Assembly (NCBI GenBank): GCA_013154085.1
Contig: JAADDE010000009.1
Location: 1-49,418, forward strand
Source of the DNA: Thermoproteota archaeon
GTDB lineage: Archaea; Thermoproteota; Thermoprotei_A; Sulfolobales; Ignicoccaceae
Direction: 5' to 3'
Length of the DNA stretch: 49,418 nt
In this document: one piece after another, positions 1 to 6,720 of the stretch
Position numbering within the stretch: position 1 is the stretch's first letter
Layout of the letters: every line of letters starts with the position of its first letter
Notes under the pieces: model-generated
What the model saw: the letters and a program-made list of their open reading frames with translations, nothing else
Told to the model about the DNA's origin: nothing
Database searches by the model: none
Translations under genes and position numbers: made by a program

Positions 1-1
1 G

Positions 2-532
2 CTACTTCTTCAGCTCCACTATTTCGATTCTGCAGGGGATGGGCATCTTGGAGGCCGCTATCTTTAGGGCCTCCTTAACCTTGTCCGCGTACTGCTTCTT
101 CGTGCGTACCACAAGTATGTCCATGCCCGGGTACACCCTAGCCGCCAGCCCCACGGGCTTGCCGAAGGCGTGCCTCATGCCCTCCTGCAGCCTGTCCGCG
201 CCCGCGAAGGCCATGAACTTGTGCTCCCTCAGCACGTGGTGGGGATACCTCTTAATTATGAATACGTAGTTGCTCTCCCCTATCTCGCTGGAGAGGTTCT
301 TGTGCACCATTACGCGCGCCGCCTCCAGGGCGTTGTGCCTTATCTGCGCCCTCTCGAGCGCCACCAGCCTGAGCTCCACCTCAGCCTCGACGTGGGGATT
401 GCCCATGACCCACTTCACTACCTTCGGCATGGGAGCTCCGTGGATGTACTCCTTCCTCGTGTAGGGAGGCCCGCTGAACGCCTTGGCGTGCCTCTTAGTG
501 AAGCACCTCGCGGGCTTCGCCACATCTGCCAC
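2..532 (-). CDS. rpl10e: Large-subunit ribosomal protein L10e (uL16 family)
   Basis: 176-residue basic protein of the archaeal/eukaryal L10e (uL16) family. It sits near the A site and P site of the 50S subunit. Recognisable are the N-terminal [15 protein letters not shown] block and the [11 protein letters not shown] segment typical of archaeal L10e. It begins with GTG (V codons GTG at 532 and again at 523); a TATA-like TTTATAG lies at about 558-564 on the minus strand, which suits a nearly leaderless transcript. The stop codon is only one base from the window edge, so the gene is complete. It diverges from the ferritin-like gene at 612, sharing a 79-bp intergenic region. No anomalies seen; identification is secure. 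Confidence 0.96.
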   Translation of the reverse strand: MADVAKPARCFTKRHAKAFSGPPYTRKEYIHGAPMPKVVKWVMGNPHVEAEVELRLVALERAQIRHNALEAARVMVHKNLSSEIGESNYVFIIKRYPHHVLREHKFMAFAGADRLQEGMRHAFGKPVGLAARVYPGMDILVVRTKKQYADKVKEALKIAASKMPIPCRIEIVELKK

Positions 533-556
533 CCGGGCACCGGCGCCGGAGGAGGC

Positions 557-598
557 TATAAAGGGCTTTCACGGCGCGCCCATTTATACCCCGATAGA
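557..598. promoter_or_regulatory. Divergent promoter region between rpl10e and the ferritin-like gene
   Basis: Two TATA-like boxes face away from each other: CTATAAAG at about 557-564 serves rpl10e on the minus strand, and TTTATACC at about 591-598 serves the plus-strand ferritin-like gene. Spacing to the two starts (about 25-30 nt) matches archaeal TBP/TFB promoters. Confidence 0.5.
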
Positions 599-611
599 GA
601 AGGAGAGCCCG

Positions 612-902
612 GTGCCCCCCTTGTTCGCCCGCAACCCCGTGGAGGAGCCCTCCCTCGAGGGCGAGTCTCTGAAGGACGCGGTCAGGCTGGCCATGATAGC
701 TGAGCTGGACGCTATATCGTTCTACATGCAGATAGCCAGGAAGGCGAAGGATGAGAGGGTCAGAAAGGTGTTTGAGGACGTGGCGAGGGAGGAGGCGGAG
801 CACTTCGGGGAGTTTTTGAGGCTCTTGAAGGAGCTCGAGCCCGGCTTCGAGAAGCTGGTGGAGGAGGGAATGAAGGAGGTGGAGGAGCTCCTCAAAGGGT
901 AA
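612..902 (+). CDS. Stand-alone encapsulated-ferritin-like (EncFtn/rubrerythrin-superfamily) protein
   Basis: About 96 residues forming a ferritin-like antiparallel two-helix hairpin. From the GTG at 612, the segment AMIAELDAISFYMQIA (residues 27-42) followed by DVAREEAEHFGEFLRLL (56-72) carries E31, E61 and H64, matching the ferroxidase ligands of encapsulated ferritins (E32, E62, H65 in the Rhodospirillum protein). It closely resembles the ferritin-like domain fused to the N-terminus of the Pyrococcus encapsulin. Proteins of this family form decamers and oxidise Fe(II) at dimer interfaces; iron or peroxide handling is therefore likely. No encapsulin shell gene is adjacent. Start is uncertain: TTG at 621 would be leaderless relative to the TATA box near 594; the frame is open further upstream to 483 but that part overlaps rpl10e and looks non-coding. 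Confidence 0.8.
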   Translation: MPPLFARNPVEEPSLEGESLKDAVRLAMIAELDAISFYMQIARKAKDERVRKVFEDVAREEAEHFGEFLRLLKELEPGFEKLVEEGMKEVEELLKG

Positions 903-934
903 GACCTCCTCTCTGGAGGTTTCCAACTTTAAAG

Positions 935-1567
935 GTGCACGGAGAAGGGCTTTGGGAGCCGACGTTGTGTTGGGAGGCGTTGAGGGACAAGGCGCTCTCT
1001 AGGCTGGAGAGCGAGGCCGCGCTGGGGCTCGTGGACGAGGAGCTGATGCACTTCCTAAAGCTGCTGAACAAAACTGAGGACGTCTTTACCACCAGCAGCT
1101 GCTCCGGGAGGATAGTGGTGGCGTGCAACGACGTCTCCCCGTGCGACAAGAAGGGAACTAAGATGCTCCTCAAGTCTCATTCAACTATAAGCGTGAACGA
1201 TTTAATAAGGGCCATAGAGAAGGCAGAGTGCAAGCACATATGGGCCAAGTCCTCCCACCCGCTCTTGGACGTGGCCGTCAAGGACCTCCAGAAGGCACTG
1301 GACATAGTGGACCACGCCAAGAGGGCGGGCTTCAAGTACTCCGGCGTCCAGAGGTCGCACTGCTGCTACAGAGTGATAATTAGGAGCAACGACAGCCTCT
1401 ACTTCCCACTCTTCAAAGACGAGGACGCGAAGAGGCTGGCTAGGGTCGTTTCGGAGCTCAACAAGTTCCTTTTAGAAGGGAAGGTCCGGCTGGCGCGGCT
1501 CATGAGCTCGCTGGAGGCCGGCGGGCTCTTGAGCATGGAGGCCGCGCTCGAGGACTTGCTCCTCTGA
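935..1567 (+). CDS. taw3: tRNA wybutosine-synthesis protein TYW3 homologue (Taw3)
   Basis: 210 residues. Matches the TYW3 methyltransferase family, which methylates the N4 position of the tricyclic guanosine-37 intermediate of tRNA-Phe during wyosine-derivative synthesis, using SAM. Seen: the signature TTSSCSGRI near residue 53, HIWAKSSHPLLDVAV near 100 and GVQRSHCCYRVIIRS near 137. Length is normal for the family. GTG start at 935 follows a TTTAAAG element directly upstream, which could be a TATA-like box for a later TTG (953) start; the homologous region is unaffected. Lies 32 nt after the ferritin-like gene on the same strand, probably independent in function. Confidence 0.9.
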   Translation: MHGEGLWEPTLCWEALRDKALSRLESEAALGLVDEELMHFLKLLNKTEDVFTTSSCSGRIVVACNDVSPCDKKGTKMLLKSHSTISVNDLIRAIEKAECKHIWAKSSHPLLDVAVKDLQKALDIVDHAKRAGFKYSGVQRSHCCYRVIIRSNDSLYFPLFKDEDAKRLARVVSELNKFLLEGKVRLARLMSSLEAGGLLSMEAALEDLLL

Positions 1568-1690
1568 GGGTCAGCCGGTTTGCCAGCGCTCACCGCTCGC
1601 TCTGGGACGGCGTCCTCATTCCCTTCGGCCCTTCCTAGGGCACAGTTCAAAATACTGCGGGCGTAACCTGAACAGCGGGCGCCGAGCTCC

Positions 1691-2689
1691 ATGCCCCCTA
1701 GAAGAATGATCAAGCTAACGGTAAAGAACATACCTCCAATAAAGGAGGCAATGATCGAAGTACCCGGTCCCGGAGTGACGGTTTTGGTCGGACCCAACGC
1801 GTCCGGGAAGACCAAGTTACTCCTCTCTATGCACCTCGCCGACTCTGCTCTAAGGATGTGGAGAGATGAGTACAGGAGGAAGGGCTACGCCCCTAGGAGG
1901 CTCTCCATAGATCCGGGAGAGTACGTTCCCGGGATCTCCTGGCGCGGCTGGTCTGTGGCACTGGAGGAGCACGAGAGGGAAGGCGAGGGGCTCGCTTGGA
2001 GCAAGTATGCTTGGATCCGCTTGGAGCCTGGGAACGGGGGCCTTCGGGTCTCCGCCCGCGTGGGGTACTACAAGAACTTGGTGCCGAAGACATTCATACC
2101 GCCCTTTAGGGCGCTCATAGTACTAATGCCGGTAATGCCCTTGGAGCAGTTCCCGCTCGCTTACAGAGAGTTCCTCTTAAGCTTGCAACAGAGCTCTCCC
2201 TCCGCTAGATCCAAGTGCTTTAATGTTTGGATATCTTACAAGCCCGGCAAGATTACCTTCAAAAGAAACGGAAAGGAGCTCCGCTGGAACGAGGTCGCCT
2301 CTGGCTGGCTCGAGCTGGCCCCACTGGAGCTGGCAATTGCACAAGAAAAGGTACCCAAGCCAACCCGTCTAATAGCAGTCGAAGAGCCCGAAGCACACCT
2401 CCATCCCAAGGCAGTGCGGTGCGTCATCAGAGAGATCGTAGATCTCGTGCGCCAGGGGTATGCGTTCTTGATCACTACGCACGATCCGCTCATAATAGAG
2501 GAGCTGGACGTCCAGCTGCTAGAGGGAAGGCTCAGTGCTGAAGAACTAAGGGTGTATCTACTCGATAAGGGTACGGCCGAGAGCGTGGAAGTAAACGAAG
2601 AAATAGGCATAGAAGAGGATCCAATAATAGAAGCGCTCGACGACGTGCAGGCAGAGAAGGCCGCCCTCTTGCTCGGTGGGAAGCCTTGA
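1691..2689 (+). CDS. AAA-type (OLD/RecF-like) P-loop ATPase
   Basis: 332 residues. An ABC/SMC-like ATPase of the AAA_15/AAA_21 kind: the N-terminal strand MIKLTVKNIPPIKEA, Walker A GPNASGKT at about residues 35-42, and a C-terminal Walker B block RLIAVEEPEAHLHP (about 227-240) followed by the switch TTHDP. There is no long coiled coil, so it is a compact single-domain ATPase rather than an SMC protein. Such ATPases are often paired with a downstream nuclease or TOPRIM/DUF partner in defence or repair modules; here the next ORF starts at TTG 2686 inside the stop codon (TTGA overlap), which implies translational coupling. A second in-frame ATG at 1706 is an equally good start. The TATA-like TTCAAAATAC at 1647-1656 lies about 40 nt upstream. 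Confidence 0.78.
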   Translation: MPPRRMIKLTVKNIPPIKEAMIEVPGPGVTVLVGPNASGKTKLLLSMHLADSALRMWRDEYRRKGYAPRRLSIDPGEYVPGISWRGWSVALEEHEREGEGLAWSKYAWIRLEPGNGGLRVSARVGYYKNLVPKTFIPPFRALIVLMPVMPLEQFPLAYREFLLSLQQSSPSARSKCFNVWISYKPGKITFKRNGKELRWNEVASGWLELAPLELAIAQEKVPKPTRLIAVEEPEAHLHPKAVRCVIREIVDLVRQGYAFLITTHDPLIIEELDVQLLEGRLSAEELRVYLLDKGTAESVEVNEEIGIEEDPIIEALDDVQAEKAALLLGGKP

Positions 2690-3104
2690 GAGTTCTGTGT
2701 CTTGAAGAGAGCTTCTGTCGGGAGTGCTTAGGAAAGCTCGCCTCGTGGGCAAAGCGGTGGTCGCCCTTATTCCCCGACATAAAGGCGTTTGACATTTCCT
2801 TGTTTGAGAGAAAGAAGGTATTGTTGGTCGAAGTTGAGAAGAAGTGTCCGAGAGTCTCTGCGAGCTACCAAAGAATTGCGGAGAGCTCGAATAGGAGGGG
2901 CTCGGATAAACCGTGTGATAAACAGTGTGAGGGATACGATGGCCGGCCGACGATGCGCTCAAGCAAATAGTGGGCGAGGAGGTGCTTAGACAGCTGAAGT
3001 GCTCTGGGAGCGCGAGCATAAAGCGCTTTACGGAGCACGTGATCAAAGTGTTTGCACAAGCGTACATTTCTTGTCATCCGGCATTCGCCTCGAGCGTCCC
3101 TTGA
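2686..3104 (+). pseudogene. Frameshifted partner ORF of the upstream ATPase
   Basis: Reading begins at TTG 2686, overlapping the ATPase stop. Three consecutive coding-like pieces lie in three different frames: residues MRVLCLEESFCRECLGKLA to PRVSASYQRIAESS (about 2686-2885), then RIGGARINRVINSVRD (about 2895-2945), then DDALKQIVGEEVLRQLKC to AYISCHPAFASSVP ending with TGA at 3102-3104. Each junction is a +1 shift. Joined they give about 138 residues of plausible, AGG/AAG/GAG-rich codon usage. A 12-bp tandem repeat with one mismatch (TAAACCGTGTGA / TAAACAGTGTGA, 2907-2930) lies in the middle piece. I do not recognise the family. It could be a genuine decayed gene, sequence errors, or recoding. 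Confidence 0.45.
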
Positions 3105-3142
3105 AGGTGAAGGTAGCGGCGTTATTCTGTTGCAGTTCGTCC

Positions 3143-3337
3143 ATGGATCCTAGGGTAAAGAAGGCCTTGCAGTCTTTGGAAAGGCTGTTCAGAGCTAGGA
3201 AGAGGAATAATGTTGTGATTACCTTCAGCTATTGCGTAGCCGGCGGCAACTGCTCCAGTGAGTGCGACGTCTTCCTCTCGCTCCTTCCGGCCTGTCATGA
3301 GCTTGGAGAGCTTAAAGCCTTCTTTAACGTCCCTTAA
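3143..3337 (+). CDS. Small cysteine-containing hypothetical protein
   Basis: 64 residues from ATG 3143, ending 14 nt before the GAPDH start. The N-terminus is basic and helical (MDPRVKKALQSLERLFRARK), then a beta-like VVITFSY and a cysteine-rich stretch CVAGGNCSSECDVFLSLLPAC with four cysteines that might bind a metal or form disulfides. No family recognised. The frame is open back to 2999, but the upstream part overlaps the frameshifted ORF and looks non-coding. It could be a separate small gene or a last fragment of the degenerating ATPase-partner locus. Confidence 0.4.
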   Translation: MDPRVKKALQSLERLFRARKRNNVVITFSYCVAGGNCSSECDVFLSLLPACHELGELKAFFNVP

Positions 3338-3351
3338 AACGGAGGTCCCCC

Positions 3352-4410
3352 GTGGCAGTTAAGGTAGCCGTCAACGGTTTCGGAACGATAGGCAAGAGGG
3401 TGGCTGAGGCTGTCCTCAAGCAAGACGACATGGAGCTGGTCGGAGTAACCAAGACGAGGCCGGACTACTTGGCCATGCTGGCCTCAAAGCTCGGCCTGCT
3501 CTACGTCCCCCAAGACCGCTTGGAGAAGTTCAAGAAGGCCGGCATTGAGGTCCAGGGCACGCTGGAGGAGCTCTTGGAGAAGGCGGACGTGGTAGTCGAC
3601 GCCACCCCCGGCGGAGTGGGCAAGGAGTACAAGCCCTTGTATGAGAAGGCTGGAGTAAAGGCAATATTCCAAGGAGGGGAGAAGCACGACGTCGCGGGCT
3701 TCTCCTTCTCCACCCTCTGCAACTACGAAGAGGCGGAGGGCAAGCAGTTCGCGAGGGTCGTTTCGTGCAACACCACCGGCCTCCTCAGGCTGATATGCAC
3801 CTTGAGGAAGCACTTTAAGGTCAGGAGCGTCAGGGCGACAATAGTTAGGAGGGGGGCCGACCCCCACGAGACCAAGAGGGGGCCCATAGACGCCATAGTC
3901 CCGAACCCCGTCACCCTGCCCAGCCACCACGGAGTTGACGTTAAGACGGTCCTTCCCGACTTGGACATACAGACCACAGCGGTGGTGGTGCCGACCACGC
4001 TCATGCACACCCACATCCTCAACGTAAGGCTGGGAGAAGCGGTCGCAAGGGAGGACGTGCTGAGGGCCTTGGAGGAGGCCCCGAGGATCTTGGTCATACC
4101 CAGCGAGCTCAGCGGGGTGAAGGACACCGCCAAGATAATTGAGCTTGCTAGGGACGTAGGGAGGAAGAGGCACGACCTCTACGAGCTGGCGGTCTACGAG
4201 GAGAGCGTGGCCGTGGAGGGCGACGAGCTGTTTCTCATGCAGGCCGTGCACCAGGAGAGCATCGTAACTCCGGAGAACCTCGACGCGGTGAGGGCCCTCT
4301 TCGGGCTCGCCTCCAGGGAAGAGAGTTTGAGGAAGACCGACGAGAGCTTGGGCCTCGTCAGGACCTTCTCCGAGATCCTTGAGCTGGGGGCTCGGGCTTT
4401 CGGGAAATAG
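3352..4410 (+). CDS. gap: Glyceraldehyde-3-phosphate dehydrogenase, archaeal phosphorylating type
   Basis: 352 residues, the normal size of archaeal type 2 GAPDH. Converts glyceraldehyde 3-phosphate and phosphate to 1,3-bisphosphoglycerate with NAD(P); in autotrophic Crenarchaeota it mainly works in the gluconeogenic direction. Seen: Rossmann start VKVAVNGFGTIGKRVAEAV, the TPGGVGKEYKPLYEKAGVK block, catalytic cysteine C139 in SCNTTGL, and a PHETKRGP segment with the partner histidine. Starts at GTG 3352 preceded by an AGGTCCCCC stretch. The cooperating glycolytic enzyme enolase and a possible GAPOR lie elsewhere in the window, not in an operon with it. Confidence 0.97.
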   Translation: MAVKVAVNGFGTIGKRVAEAVLKQDDMELVGVTKTRPDYLAMLASKLGLLYVPQDRLEKFKKAGIEVQGTLEELLEKADVVVDATPGGVGKEYKPLYEKAGVKAIFQGGEKHDVAGFSFSTLCNYEEAEGKQFARVVSCNTTGLLRLICTLRKHFKVRSVRATIVRRGADPHETKRGPIDAIVPNPVTLPSHHGVDVKTVLPDLDIQTTAVVVPTTLMHTHILNVRLGEAVAREDVLRALEEAPRILVIPSELSGVKDTAKIIELARDVGRKRHDLYELAVYEESVAVEGDELFLMQAVHQESIVTPENLDAVRALFGLASREESLRKTDESLGLVRTFSEILELGARAFGK

Positions 4411-4438
4411 CTTTTTATTCGAGTTAGGATTACCTAAC
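4411..4438 (+). promoter_or_regulatory. feoB promoter with palindromic operator GTTAGG-N4-CCTAAC
   Basis: A TATA-like CTTTTTATTC (4411-4420) is followed directly by the perfect palindrome GTTAGG-ATTA-CCTAAC at 4423-4438, which ends 10 bp before the feoB TTG. A repressor here would cover the transcription start. The TTAGG half-site resembles DtxR/IdeR/MDR1-type metal-regulator boxes, though the 4-bp spacing is shorter than the classic 19-bp box. The same 16-bp architecture recurs at 24362-24377. Confidence 0.65.
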
Positions 4439-4448
4439 GGGGTAGGAG

Positions 4449-6467
4449 TTGTGCTACTCCATCGCCGTTGTCGGACAGCCTAACGTGGGCAAGTCTACCT
4501 TCATCAACGTGCTGATAGGGAAGTACGTGAGCCACGTGGCCAACTGGCCCGGGGTAACTGTCGACATCAAAGTGATCAGAGTGGAGTACGACGGGGAGGA
4601 GCTGTGCCTCTACGACTTCCCCGGGATGTACTCGCTCAGCCCCTCCTCCGAGGAGGAGAAGATCGCCGTGGAGAAGTTCGTCAGCACAGAGTTTGACAAC
4701 CACATTCTAATTGCAGACATGACGTCGCTCAAGAGGACCCTCTACCTGGTGGTCCAAGCGCTGGAGCTGAAGGGCAAGGGAGTGGTCGCCCTGGGCAAGG
4801 CCGACGCCGCGGAAGAGGTGGGAATACACGTGAACACGTCCCTACTCTCCAAGAGGCTCGGCTTCCCGGTGATCCCCTTCAGCTCCTACGGCCTCAAGGG
4901 AGTTGAGGAGGTGCTTGAGGAGGCCCTCAAGCCTCAGAAGCCCAAGGAGCTCTACATAAACTACGGCGATCTGGAGTACTACGTGAGCAGGATAGCGGAC
5001 TTGCTGAGGGGCAAGGTCAAGGGAGGGCCCCGCTGGTACGCCGCAGAGGCCTTGGCCGGAAATCCCGTGGTCAAGGAAGTCTTGGAAAAGCTGGGCCTCT
5101 GGGGCGAGGTATCTTCGGTAATCGAGGAGGCCAAGCGGGAGCTCGGAGAGGACGACTTGGCCAAGATAATAATCTCGGAGAGGTGGAAGTTCATCGAGAG
5201 CTTGGTGGAGGGAGCGATAAGCGTTGAGAGGGTCGTCAAAGAGGCTTGGTGGACCAAGGCGCTGGACGGAGCTCTGCTGAACCCCGTGCTCGGCCCCTTC
5301 GCGGCCTTCGCCGTGCTCTTCTCCGTGCTCTTCGTAGCGTTCTCGCTGAACACGGGCTTCCCCGCAAACGTGCTCTTCGACCTCGCGGGCCTCCACGGGC
5401 TGGCCAGAGCGGCGGAGCACTACAACACCTCGGAAATGCTCGGCTCCTTCTTCGCGCACTTGGCCCTCCTAGCAAAGGAGTCCATCCCGGGCTTCTGGGG
5501 CGAGCTCTTGGGGGAGGGCATAATAGCCGGCGTCGGCGCGGTGCTCTCCTTCTTCCCCCTCATCTTCACCATATACTTCCTGTTGGCGCTGCTGGAGGAC
5601 TCCGGGGTGGCGCCCAGGATAGCGGTGGCTGTGGACCCGGTCTTCAAGCCCGTGGGGCTCACCGGCAAGGCGATATTCCCGCTCCTCATAAGCGTCGGGT
5701 GCAACGTGCCCGGCGTGCTGGCCTCCAGAGTTATGGAAAGCCCCGGCCTGAGGAAGGCAGTGGCAATGAACGTCATGTACGTGCCGTGCCAAGCGAGGCT
5801 CGTGGTGTTCTTGGCGCTCGCGACCCTCCTGCCCGCTTGGGCGAGGGCCCCTTCCGTGGCGGCCGTCTACCTCTACTCTATTTCCGTATTCATAATAATG
5901 ACGTACATAACGTCCAGACTGTTGTTTAAAGTAAAGGAGAGGCCGGAGCTCATCATAGAGCTCCCGCCCTACCACGTACCGAAGCTGAAGATCGTACTGT
6001 GGATGACGTGGGACCAGGCCGAGCACTTCCTAGAGAAGGCCGGGACGCTGATACTGGCCTTCAGCGTGGTCCTCTGGCTGGCCATGAAGTTCGGCGCGGC
6101 CGACGCGGTGGGAAGCGCCTTGGCGCCGGTGAGCTCATGGGCCTTAGGGGTGGGGGAGGAGCCCGCTAAAATAGTAAACATAGCCATGCTTGCCGGCACA
6201 GTAGCCAAGGAGATTGTGCTGGACGTGCTGGCCATAAGCGCCGGGACCAGCAACATAAGGGAAGCGGCCGCGATCTTGGGCTTGGAGCCAGTCCAAGCGC
6301 TGGCCTTAATGTTCGCGCTCGCCGTGTACGTGCCGTGCGTGGCCACCGTGGCTACGATGAGGCAGGAGCTGGGAAGCTGGAAGTACGTTGTGCTTTCAGT
6401 TTTAATATCGATGCTCCTCTCCGTGCTGAGCGCTAAGGCCGTGACGGTACTACTGGGATCTCCTTGA
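4449..6467 (+). CDS. feoB: Ferrous iron transport protein B
   Basis: 672 residues. FeoB imports Fe(II) across the cytoplasmic membrane under GTPase control. The N-terminal G domain shows G1 GQPNVGKST (residues 9-17), a switch region NWPGVTVDIK and G3 DFPGMYSL; the usual G4 NKxD is represented by GKAD, a mild departure. About eight to ten membrane spans follow in two repeated gate halves containing VGCNVPGVLASR and YVPCVATVATMRQELG, each with the conserved cysteine. The start TTG at 4449 follows a GGTAGGAG stretch; no other in-frame start precedes the G1 motif. No feoA is seen beside it; the small ORF at 6529 is the only candidate accessory. The operator just upstream suggests iron-responsive repression. 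Confidence 0.95.
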   Translation: MCYSIAVVGQPNVGKSTFINVLIGKYVSHVANWPGVTVDIKVIRVEYDGEELCLYDFPGMYSLSPSSEEEKIAVEKFVSTEFDNHILIADMTSLKRTLYLVVQALELKGKGVVALGKADAAEEVGIHVNTSLLSKRLGFPVIPFSSYGLKGVEEVLEEALKPQKPKELYINYGDLEYYVSRIADLLRGKVKGGPRWYAAEALAGNPVVKEVLEKLGLWGEVSSVIEEAKRELGEDDLAKIIISERWKFIESLVEGAISVERVVKEAWWTKALDGALLNPVLGPFAAFAVLFSVLFVAFSLNTGFPANVLFDLAGLHGLARAAEHYNTSEMLGSFFAHLALLAKESIPGFWGELLGEGIIAGVGAVLSFFPLIFTIYFLLALLEDSGVAPRIAVAVDPVFKPVGLTGKAIFPLLISVGCNVPGVLASRVMESPGLRKAVAMNVMYVPCQARLVVFLALATLLPAWARAPSVAAVYLYSISVFIIMTYITSRLLFKVKERPELIIELPPYHVPKLKIVLWMTWDQAEHFLEKAGTLILAFSVVLWLAMKFGAADAVGSALAPVSSWALGVGEEPAKIVNIAMLAGTVAKEIVLDVLAISAGTSNIREAAAILGLEPVQALALMFALAVYVPCVATVATMRQELGSWKYVVLSVLISMLLSVLSAKAVTVLLGSP

Positions 6468-6528
6468 GTTGTTACCGCCCCTGCGCAGAGAAGGTCCTCT
6501 GCCCGCTACCTTACAGCGGGTGGGCGCT

Positions 6529-6720
6529 GTGAGCGTGGCTGAGGAGAGGATTTACTTTGAAATACTTGACCGCTTCTTGGAGAGGCTGGAGGAGTGGAAG
6601 GAGACCGTCTCCCTCGCCGCCGAGGCCTTCGGCGTGCCGGAGGAGGAGCTGAAGAAGGTCCTTTCCCGCATAGAGGCTATGGAGGAGGAGGCGCTCCACG
6701 CCCAGATCTTCGGCTTCTGA
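6529..6720 (+). CDS. Small helical protein downstream of feoB
   Basis: 63 residues from GTG 6529 (a second GTG at 6535 is equally possible). Highly charged, predicted all-helical: AEERIYFEILDRFLERLEEWKE then FGVPEEELKKVLSRIEAMEEE. No cysteines and no membrane span. It starts about 60 nt after feoB, so it could be co-transcribed and act as an accessory in the position where bacterial systems have FeoC, but it lacks the FeoC cysteine cluster and I cannot assign it. Its last 44 nt overlap the end of the convergent propeller gene. Confidence 0.5.
   Translation: MSVAEERIYFEILDRFLERLEEWKETVSLAAEAFGVPEEELKKVLSRIEAMEEEALHAQIFGF

Noticed and set aside
1569-1622. Possible C/D-box guide RNA on the minus strand (ATGAGGA ... 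CTGA).
   Set aside because: The C box has one mismatch and no convincing D'/C' pair is present; a similar GAGCGGTGA core at about 42575-42583 lacks a D box. No target could be checked.
6529-6720. FeoC for the small gene after feoB.
   Set aside because: Position fits, but it lacks the cysteines of FeoC and shows no clear winged helix.
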